This document shows, in pieces, positions 47,140 to 52,363 of a DNA stretch of 52,363 bases. Every line of letters starts with the position of its first letter. The first letter of the stretch is position 1. A program made the translations under genes and the position numbers. The stretch comes from an uncultured Oscillospiraceae bacterium (lineage in GTDB: Bacteria; Bacillota; Clostridia; Oscillospirales; Oscillospiraceae), in NCBI GenBank assembly GCA_944385365.1, contig CALWWW010000017.1, positions 1-52,363 of the forward strand, read 5' to 3'. The notes below the pieces were generated by a model, which was not told where the DNA came from, did no database searches, and saw only the letters and a list, made by a program, of their open reading frames with translations.

Positions 47140-48396
47140 ATGGGAAAAGGCGTTAAAATTTTTCTCGTCTCTCTGCTGGGCTTCTGCGTCCTGGTGGGCG
47201 CCATCTGCATCATTGTGCCCCTGGCCCGCAGCGGCGAGCCCAACATTCCGTCCCAGTTCAACCCGGTCACCGATGACACTAGCAACGATTCCGCCAACAG
47301 CACCGATGACACCACCACGGACACCGGCGACACTTCTGCCGTCACCGAACCAGAACCCGAGTCGGAATTTGTCACCAAAGCCAAGGAAACCGTCCAGAAT
47401 ATGACACTGGAAGAGCAGGTCTACCAGCTGTTTATGGTGACGCCGGAGGACCTGACCGGTGTGGACACGGCCACCGTGGCCGGTGACGCCACCAAATCCG
47501 CCCTGGAGCAGTATCCCGTGGGCGGTATCGTCTACTTTGCCAAAAATCTGGAGAATGTGGACCAGATCAAATCCCTGCTGTCCACCACCCAGTCCTATGC
47601 CAAGACGCCCCTGCTTCTAGGTGTGGACGAGGAGGGCGGCACCGTCTCCCGGTTGGGCAGCCGCGGCCTGGGCGTGACGGAACTGGACGACATGGCCAGC
47701 TATGACGATCCCCAGCAGGTCCACACCATGGGCAAGACGTTGGGCGACGAGCTGTTGGCCCTGGGATTTAATCTGGACTTTGCCCCCGTGGCCGATGTGT
47801 CCACCAGCGGTTCCGCCATCGGTGATCGGTCCTTTTCCTCCGACGCCGAGGAAGCCGCCAGTCTGGTGGGCTCCATGGTGGCGGGCATGAAGGAGTCCGG
47901 CATTCTCTGCACCCTCAAGCACTTCCCCGGACTGGGCGGCGTCTCCGCCGACACCCACAACGGCGCAGCTTCCACCAGCGCCACCCTGGAACAGCTGAAA
48001 GAAAAGGATTTTCTTCCCTTCCAGGCCGGTATTGATGCCGGGGCCCCGCTGGTCATGGTGAGCCATGTCTCCGTGCCCGCCGTCACCGGCGATGACCGCC
48101 CCGCCAGTCTTTCCACTTCCATCATTGACGGCCTACTGCGTACAGAGCTGGGCTTCGACGGCGTTGTGGTTACCGACGCCCTCAACATGGAAGCCATCAC
48201 CGACCAGTTCACCGCCGCCGAAGCCGCGGTGCAGGCATTGGAAGCCGGCGCCGATCTGCTGTTGATGCCCGAGGACTTCCAGGCCGCCGTGGACGGCGTC
48301 CTCCACGCCGTGGAGACCGGTTCCCTCCCCCAGGACACCATCACCGACAGCGTCGTGCGCGTTCTGGCCATGAAATACGAGTACGGCATTGCCTGA
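47140..48396 (+). CDS. Glycoside hydrolase family 3, NagZ-like, membrane-anchored
   Basis: This 418-residue protein has an N-terminal membrane helix (about 5-28), a Thr/Asp-rich linker to about 75, and a GH3 N-terminal barrel. Blocks are MTLEEQVYQLFMVTPEDLTG, LLLGVDEEGGTVSRLGS, LDFAPVADVSTSGSAIGDRS, TLKHFPGLGGVSADTH and FDGVVVTDALNMEAIT (nucleophile Asp in VTDALNM). The KHFPG-G-x-x-x-D-T-H loop with the catalytic His/Asp is that of beta-N-acetylhexosaminidases (NagZ). It probably removes GlcNAc from cell-wall fragments outside the membrane, which would suit the GlcNAc-type PTS in the window. ATG after ACGAGG. Confidence 0.9.
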   Translation: MGKGVKIFLVSLLGFCVLVGAICIIVPLARSGEPNIPSQFNPVTDDTSNDSANSTDDTTTDTGDTSAVTEPEPESEFVTKAKETVQNMTLEEQVYQLFMVTPEDLTGVDTATVAGDATKSALEQYPVGGIVYFAKNLENVDQIKSLLSTTQSYAKTPLLLGVDEEGGTVSRLGSRGLGVTELDDMASYDDPQQVHTMGKTLGDELLALGFNLDFAPVADVSTSGSAIGDRSFSSDAEEAASLVGSMVAGMKESGILCTLKHFPGLGGVSADTHNGAASTSATLEQLKEKDFLPFQAGIDAGAPLVMVSHVSVPAVTGDDRPASLSTSIIDGLLRTELGFDGVVVTDALNMEAITDQFTAAEAAVQALEAGADLLLMPEDFQAAVDGVLHAVETGSLPQDTITDSVVRVLAMKYEYGIA

Positions 48397-48435
48397 ATGT
48401 TTTTTGTGGCGAACAAAATTCCATCACAGATGGAC

Positions 48436-48464
48436 TTGACACAGCGCTTTGGGAATGTTATAGT
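48436..48464 (+). promoter_or_regulatory. Promoter of the glycine riboswitch-AGCS unit
   Basis: TTGACA (48436-48441), a 17-bp spacer and TATAGT (48459-48464). A leader hairpin (GATGCCGCC and GGCGGCATC, 48483-48507) lies between it and the aptamers. Confidence 0.85.
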
Positions 48465-48527
48465 TTAATACAGAAAAGCGAGGATGCCGCCGCAGATGGC
48501 GGCATCCCCCATACCGCAACAAGTGAA

Positions 48528-48706
48528 GTTTGCAGGAAAAAGGACCGCCGTCCTTGCCGAAGGAGCAAAACTCTCAGGCGTTTCCCACTGGAAATGAGGA
48601 CTGCAAACGGATGTGGCTCTGGAGAAGCTCCCCTCCGCGGGAGTGCCGAAGGTGCAACGCGCGGCGGTTTTCCGCCGCGGGAATCTCTCAGGCAAAAGGA
48701 CAGAGT
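48528..48706 (+). promoter_or_regulatory. Tandem glycine riboswitch
   Basis: Two consecutive aptamers carry the glycine signature. The first (48528-48608, closing stem GTTTGCAG/CTGCAAAC) has GCCGAAGGAGCAAAACTCTC followed by AGGCG and ACTGGAAATGAGGA. The second (about 48616-48706, stem CTCTGG/ACAGAG) has GTGCCGAAGGTGCAACGC and GGGAATCTCTCAGGCAAAAG, followed by GACAGAG. A short linker joins them, as in the cooperative form. It controls the AGCS transporter downstream. Confidence 0.93.
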
Positions 48707-48762
48707 TTGGCACAGGGGTTCGCTGCGCAGTTTGGATGCAGCATCGAACCGTTGTCCATCCG

Positions 48763-48802
48763 GAGCCGACTGACGCCCACGGCGGGCGGAGTCGGTTTTT
48801 TT
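48763..48802 (+). terminator. Terminator of the glycine riboswitch
   Basis: CCGACT (48766-48771) and AGTCGG (48790-48795) close a hairpin with an inner GCCC/GGGC pairing, followed by seven T. It ends about 45 bp before the transporter's coding region, so reading through it is required for expression. Confidence 0.8.
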
Positions 48803-48848
48803 ATTTGGGCGGAATTCAAAGAGAAAAGGAAGAATCCCCAGGCACCTC

Positions 48849-50204
48849 ATTGAATCCATCGTCGGCATTGTCAACACGGTCCTCTGGGACTATGCCCTGC
48901 TGTTCCTGCTGGTGGCCACCGGTATTTTCTTCACGGTCCGTCTGGGCTTCGTCCAGATTCGCCGCTTCGGAGAAGGTCTGCGGCGGCTGTTCGGCGGGTT
49001 TTCCATGTCCGGTAAAAAGGCCGGTAAGGAAGGTATGTCCTCCTTCCAGGCCCTGACCACCGCCATCGCCGCCCAGGTGGGCCCCGGCAACATCACCGGC
49101 TGTGCCACCGCCCTGTTCTCCGGCGGTCCCGGCGCCATCTTCTGGATGTGGCTCAGCGCCTTTTTCGGTATGGCCACCATCTACGCCGAAGCCATTCTGG
49201 CCCAGAAGTTCAAAACCGTGGACCGGGACGGCCATGTGACCGGCGGCCCCATCTATTACATCCGCGCCGCCTTTACCGGCAAGTTCGGCAAATTCCTGGC
49301 GGGCTTCTTCTCTGTGGCCATCATTCTGGCCCTGGGCTTCATGGGCAACATGGTGCAGTCCAACTCCATCAGCGACGCATTCCACACGGCGTTCGGGGTG
49401 CCTAAAATCGTTATGGGCATCATTGCCGCCGTCATCGCCGGGTTCATCTTCCTGGGCGGCGTCAGCCGCATTGCCTCCTTTACGGAGAAAATCGTTCCCA
49501 TTATGGCCATTTTCTACATGGTGGGCTGCATTATTATCCTGTTTATCAATCACGACGCCTTTTGGGGCGCGCTCCGTTCTATTTTCGTCTGTGCCTTCGA
49601 TCCCCAGGCCGTTTTCGGCGGCGCACTGGGTCTCGGCATGAAAGAGGCCATGCGCTACGGCGTGGCCCGCGGCCTGTTCTCCAATGAGGCCGGTATGGGC
49701 TCCACGCCCCACGCCCACGCCATGGCCAAGGTGGACCATCCCCACGATCAGGGCGTCATTGCCATGATCGGCGTGTTCCTGGACACCTTTGTGGTTCTGA
49801 CCCTGACGGCCCTCGTTATTCTGACCTCCGGCCTGCTGGAGCCCGTCACCGGTTCCCTCCAGGGTACCGCCCTGGCCCAGGCTGCGTTTAATGCTGCATT
49901 CGGCTCCTTCGGCAACGCCTTTGTGGCCATCTGTATGCTGTTCTTCGCCTTCTCCACCATCATCGGCTGGTATTTCTTCGGCAAGACCAACGTCCAAGCC
50001 CTCTTCGGCAAGCGCGGCGTCATTTTCTACACCCTGCTGGTTCTGGTCTTTATCGTCATCGGCTCCACCCAGAAAGTCGATCTCGTCTGGAGCCTGTCCG
50101 ACATGTTCAACGGCTTGATGGTCCTCCCCAACCTCATCGGCCTCCTGGCCCTCAACGGCCTGGTGGTCCGCATCAGCCGCAGCAAGAGCAAGACACTGCT
50201 GTAA
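48849..50204 (+). CDS. AGCS-family sodium:alanine/glycine symporter
   Basis: This protein of about 451 residues has some ten membrane segments. Family blocks are ATGIFFTVRLGFVQIRRF, FQALTTAIAAQVGPGNITGC, GPGAIFWMWLSAFFGMATIY, GGPIYYI and RGLFSNEAGMGSTPHAHAMA. It imports glycine or alanine with sodium. The conserved N-terminus IESIVGIVNTVLWDYALLFL, LVATG runs upstream without ATG, GTG or TTG in frame. I therefore place the start at an ATT (48849), a rare start codon, with AGG 6 bp before it. The next usual start is GTG at 48912, which would delete the first helix. The glycine riboswitch upstream fits the substrate. Confidence 0.9.
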   Translation: MESIVGIVNTVLWDYALLFLLVATGIFFTVRLGFVQIRRFGEGLRRLFGGFSMSGKKAGKEGMSSFQALTTAIAAQVGPGNITGCATALFSGGPGAIFWMWLSAFFGMATIYAEAILAQKFKTVDRDGHVTGGPIYYIRAAFTGKFGKFLAGFFSVAIILALGFMGNMVQSNSISDAFHTAFGVPKIVMGIIAAVIAGFIFLGGVSRIASFTEKIVPIMAIFYMVGCIIILFINHDAFWGALRSIFVCAFDPQAVFGGALGLGMKEAMRYGVARGLFSNEAGMGSTPHAHAMAKVDHPHDQGVIAMIGVFLDTFVVLTLTALVILTSGLLEPVTGSLQGTALAQAAFNAAFGSFGNAFVAICMLFFAFSTIIGWYFFGKTNVQALFGKRGVIFYTLLVLVFIVIGSTQKVDLVWSLSDMFNGLMVLPNLIGLLALNGLVVRISRSKSKTLL

Positions 50205-50362
50205 GGGGATTTCGCGCCTTGCGAGGCGCGGGTGTTTCGCCCGCTGCGGCGGGCGGGTGTTTCGCTGGCTGCGGCCAGCGGGGATTTCGCCCGTTGCGAC
50301 GGGCGACCGGGGCTTTGCCCCTGGACCCCACGATTTTTTGAAAAAAATCGAGTAAAACTTTT
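50205..50362 (-). repeat. Modular hairpin repeat element, copy 4 (short form)
   Basis: Read on the minus strand it starts AAAAGTTTTACTCGATTTTT, lacks the ~170-bp central part, keeps a CCAGGGGC/GCCCCGG hairpin and then has four units at strict 25-bp period: CGCCCGT-CGCA-ACGGGCG, CGCTGGC-CGCA-GCCAGCG, CGCCCGC-CGCA-GCGGGCG and CGCGCCT-CGCA-AGGCGCG. The array end abuts the AGCS stop codon directly. Orientation is opposite to the gene it follows, unlike copies 1-3. Confidence 0.88.
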
Positions 50363-50466
50363 AAATGTTGGGATTTTGAGTTTTTTATAGTGATTTGGTG
50401 CGGTGGTTCTGAATGAGTACGCCAGCGCGCTGAATCCATGCTTCGCATTGTTGCAGAATAAATTGG

Positions 50467-50507
50467 AGAGCGGTACCATCCAATCGGCTGGTACCGCTCT
50501 GTTTTTT
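50467..50507. terminator. Terminator between convergent AGCS and ttcA genes
   Basis: AGAGCGGTACCA and TGGTACCGCTCT form a 12-bp stem with a 10-nt loop, then GTTTTTT on the plus strand. On the minus strand a weaker T-rich stretch follows. The 100 bp between copy 4 and this hairpin show nothing else. Confidence 0.85.
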
Positions 50508-51252
50508 ACTCAATATCCGGTAACGGACGTCGTCCATGGTCGACCGGTCCCCACTCCGGCAGGGGCAGCCGCTGCATAGCGCCGAAAATCCGGGCTTTCA
50601 AATCGGGATAGGTGGCCGACAGGTCATAAATCAGCTGTTTGATCTCCTCCCGCTTGGTATGCTTATCGGCGGGACAGGTATTATGGACCACGGGCAAGTG
50701 CATTCGGTCGGCAAAATGGCTGACGGTCTTTTCGCTGAGGTACAGCATGGGCCGGATTTGGGTCACACCGGTCCGGTCCAGGTACGTCACCGGCTGGAAG
50801 CAGCTGATACGCCCCTCGAAGATCAGAGACATGACGAAGGTTTCCACGGCGTCGTCGTAGTGGTGGCCCAGGGCGATTTTGGAAATGCCCCGGTCCAGGA
50901 TGGCTTCATTCAACGCGCCCCGGCGCATTTTGGCGCACATGGAACAGGGGTTCTTTTCCTTTCGGTGTTCAAAAATGACGGGGCCGATCTGGGTGTCGAT
51001 TTTGGTGTAGGGCACGTTCAGCCGGCGGCACAGCTCCGCCACCGGCGAAAAATCCATCCCCTCCAGTCCCATGTCGATGGTCAGGGCTTCCAGGGTGAAG
51101 CCCGCCGGATGGAAGTCCCGCAGTCTCGCCAGCAGCGTCAGCAGCGTCAGGGAGTCCTTGCCGCCGGACACACCCACGGCGATTTTGTCCCCCGGCTGGA
51201 TCATTTGATAGTCGTCCACACAGCGGCGGACCAGTCCAAGTAGCTTCTGCAT
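50506..51252 (-). CDS. TtcA-like tRNA 2-thiocytidine synthetase
   Basis: This 248-residue PP-loop ATPase has VGVSGGKDSLTLLTLL (ATP pyrophosphatase loop), the middle Cys pair CSMCAKMRRG and GHHYDDAVETFVMSLIFEGR. The TtcA family uses a 4Fe-4S cluster to thiolate C32 of some tRNAs. In Firmicutes this branch is less studied, so another thiolation target is possible. ATG at 51252 is preceded by GAGGAT. It converges with the AGCS gene. Confidence 0.85.
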   Translation of the reverse strand: MQKLLGLVRRCVDDYQMIQPGDKIAVGVSGGKDSLTLLTLLARLRDFHPAGFTLEALTIDMGLEGMDFSPVAELCRRLNVPYTKIDTQIGPVIFEHRKEKNPCSMCAKMRRGALNEAILDRGISKIALGHHYDDAVETFVMSLIFEGRISCFQPVTYLDRTGVTQIRPMLYLSEKTVSHFADRMHLPVVHNTCPADKHTKREEIKQLIYDLSATYPDLKARIFGAMQRLPLPEWGPVDHGRRPLPDIE

Positions 51253-51369
51253 AGAAAAAAATCCTCTTCAAATTGTAATTTGCCTTTTGAGCATTCGAGA
51301 GAAAACAAGCGATATTCAGAGAAATCAAGAGTTCTCTCGGAGCAAAACAAAAATGTTTCCATTTTGCGA

Positions 51370-51398
51370 TTGACACAAAAGCGCCGTTGTGGTATAAA
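51370..51398 (+). promoter_or_regulatory. Promoter of rplM-rpsI
   Basis: TTGACA (51370-51375), a 17-bp spacer and TATAAA (51393-51398), a near-perfect sigma-A promoter as expected for ribosomal protein genes. Confidence 0.9.
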
Positions 51399-51403
51399 AT
51401 ACA

Positions 51404-51435
51404 GGCGCGGTTGTGCAGATTATTGTAATCGCGCC
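51404..51435 (+). promoter_or_regulatory. Leader hairpin of rplM, possible L13 autoregulatory element
   Basis: GGCGCGGTT and AATCGCGCC pair right at the predicted transcript start, enclosing GTGCAGATTATTGT. Bacillota often have an L13-binding leader at this place. The structure is short and I cannot confirm a match to the known motif. Confidence 0.5.
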
Positions 51436-51497
51436 CGATGAATTTGTCAAAATTTTTATTTTGGGAAGCCAGACTTCCCGATTATGGAGGAAATACT

Positions 51498-51929
51498 ATG
51501 TCCACTACTATGGCAAAGAAGGAGACCGTCCAGAGAAAATGGTACGTTCTCGACGCTGCCGGCAAGCCCCTGGGCCGTACGGCTGCCACCGCTGCCAAGC
51601 TGCTGCGCGGCAAGCACAAGGTTGATTTCACCCCCAACGTTGACTGCGGCGATTTCGTCATTATCGTCAACACCGACAAGGCCATTCTGACCGGTAACAA
51701 GATGGAAGACAAGTACTACCGTCATCACACCGGCTGGATCGGCGGTCTGAAGGAAGTTAAGTACCGTCTGCTGATGGAGCAGCGCCCCGAGTTCGCCATG
51801 GAGCTGGCTGTCAAGGGCATGCTGCCCAAGAACTCCATCGGCCGCAGCGCTCTGACCCGCCTGAAGCTGTACGCTGGTCCCGAGCACAACAACGCCGCAC
51901 AGAAGCCCGAAGCCTGGACTTTGGACTAA
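51498..51929 (+). CDS. rplM: Large ribosomal subunit protein L13
   Basis: This 143-residue protein has WYVLDAAGKPLGRTAATAAK, LLRGKHKVDFTPNVDCGDFV, KMEDKYYRHHTGWIGGLKEV and VKGMLPKNSIGRSALTRLKL, all standard for L13. The ATG follows GGAGG by 8 bp and begins STTMAKKETVQRKW. It is an early-assembling protein of the 50S subunit. rpsI follows after 18 bp. Confidence 0.97.
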   Translation: MSTTMAKKETVQRKWYVLDAAGKPLGRTAATAAKLLRGKHKVDFTPNVDCGDFVIIVNTDKAILTGNKMEDKYYRHHTGWIGGLKEVKYRLLMEQRPEFAMELAVKGMLPKNSIGRSALTRLKLYAGPEHNNAAQKPEAWTLD

Positions 51930-51947
51930 TTCAGGAGGTAACAGACT

Positions 51948-52352
51948 ATGTACGAGAGCAAGAAGCAGTATCATTACGGCACCGGCCGCCGCAAGTCTTC
52001 CGTGGCCCGTGTGCGCCTGTACGAGGGCGGCACCGGCTCCATCGTGATCAACGGCCGTGACATCGACGATTACTTTGGTCTGGAGACCCTGAAGCTGCTG
52101 GTTCGTCAGCCCATGGCCACCACCAACACCCTGGGCAATGTGGATATCATCTGCACCGTCTCCGGCGGCGGCGTGTCCGGCCAGGCCGGCGCCATCCGTC
52201 ATGGCGTTGCCCGTGCCCTGTTGAAGATGAACGCTGAGTATCGCCCCGCTCTGAAGGCCGCCGGCCTGCTGACCCGCGATCCTCGCATGAAGGAGCGTAA
52301 GAAGTACGGCCTCAAGGCTGCCCGTCGCGCTCCGCAGTTCAGCAAGCGCTAA
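51948..52352 (+). CDS. rpsI: Small ribosomal subunit protein S9
   Basis: This 134-residue protein has [58 protein letters not shown] and the C-terminal [16 protein letters not shown] tail that reaches the P-site tRNA. Complete; the stop stands 11 bp before the window end. ATG after AGGAGG. Confidence 0.97.
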   Translation: MYESKKQYHYGTGRRKSSVARVRLYEGGTGSIVINGRDIDDYFGLETLKLLVRQPMATTNTLGNVDIICTVSGGGVSGQAGAIRHGVARALLKMNAEYRPALKAAGLLTRDPRMKERKKYGLKAARRAPQFSKR

Positions 52353-52363
52353 ACTTTATCAAA

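Noticed and set aside
48613-49056. Open frame overlapping the glycine riboswitch and the start of AGCS in another frame
   Set aside because: It runs through the aptamer, the terminator and the conserved transporter N-terminus, and resembles no protein.

Overview
The window looks like chromosomal DNA from a high-GC gut member of the Clostridia, most probably Oscillospiraceae/Ruminococcaceae. The evidence is GC-rich codon use with strong Shine-Dalgarno sites (AGGAGG), perfect sigma-A promoters with 17-bp spacers, DUF3793 next to a flavodoxin, a FeoB-associated Cys-rich protein, an AGCS symporter behind a glycine riboswitch, and RsiV- and RsgI-like anti-sigma factors. I cannot fix the genus from sequence alone. 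No phage, transposase, CRISPR array or plasmid gene is visible.

Layout. 1-1735: guanine deaminase (minus strand) behind a guanine-type riboswitch with a competing terminator. 1740-3175: a small Asp/Cys repeat exported protein with an ECF sigma factor and its membrane anti-sigma factor. 3210-6824: an operon of MBOAT acyltransferase, SGNH hydrolase, SigV-like sigma and RsiV-like anti-sigma, which reads as a lysozyme-responsive cell-wall O-acetylation unit. 6911-9556: feoA, feoB and a FeoB-associated Cys-rich protein behind GTTAGT-type operators. 9627-10367: cutC. 10457-15560: a complete PTS operon (antiterminator, EIIA, EI, HPr, EIIBC) controlled by a RAT/terminator switch. 15615-28348: a large tungsten/molybdenum cofactor region with moaC, moaA, a MOSC protein, mogA, tupABC, two moeA genes, an HTH-PBP regulator, a tungsten-type aldehyde ferredoxin oxidoreductase, a MoaD-like carrier and a ThiF/MoeB-like enzyme. 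28353-30079: MerR regulator and nitroreductase, divergent. 30412-32736: Cache-GGDEF-EAL signalling protein. 32859-34056: DUF3793 and flavodoxin, with the same type of operator as feoA. 34375-36702: a DUF4234/SHOCT membrane protein and a zinc-ribbon protein. 36875-36996: tRNA-Gly(GCC). 37015-38971: transglutaminase-like lipoprotein and YitT protein. 38987-45041: a divergent type II topoisomerase pair with a secreted stalk-domain protein between the subunits. 45094-48396: DUF1846 protein and a GH3 enzyme. 48436-50204: tandem glycine riboswitch and AGCS transporter. 50506-51252: TtcA-like protein. 51370-end: rplM-rpsI.

How it works together. The central 13 kb reads as one metabolic module: pyranopterin synthesis (MoaA, MoaC, MoaD, ThiF/MoeB), metal insertion (MogA, two MoeA), tungstate import (TupABC), a sensor-regulator carrying a PBP-like domain, and the client enzyme AOR. 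MoaE is not in the window. The tungstate-binding protein appears to be circularly permuted, and I rate this the most unusual single gene here. Iron supply (feo) and the iron-sparing flavodoxin seem to share a DtxR-like operator.

The most unusual non-coding structure is a dispersed repeat, present at four places (1-289, 20811-21199, 46669-47028, 50205-50362). It is built of 18-nt hairpins with an invariant CGCA loop and 7-bp arms that change from unit to unit yet always stay complementary, set at a 25-bp period. A second hairpin family lies at 30130-30347.
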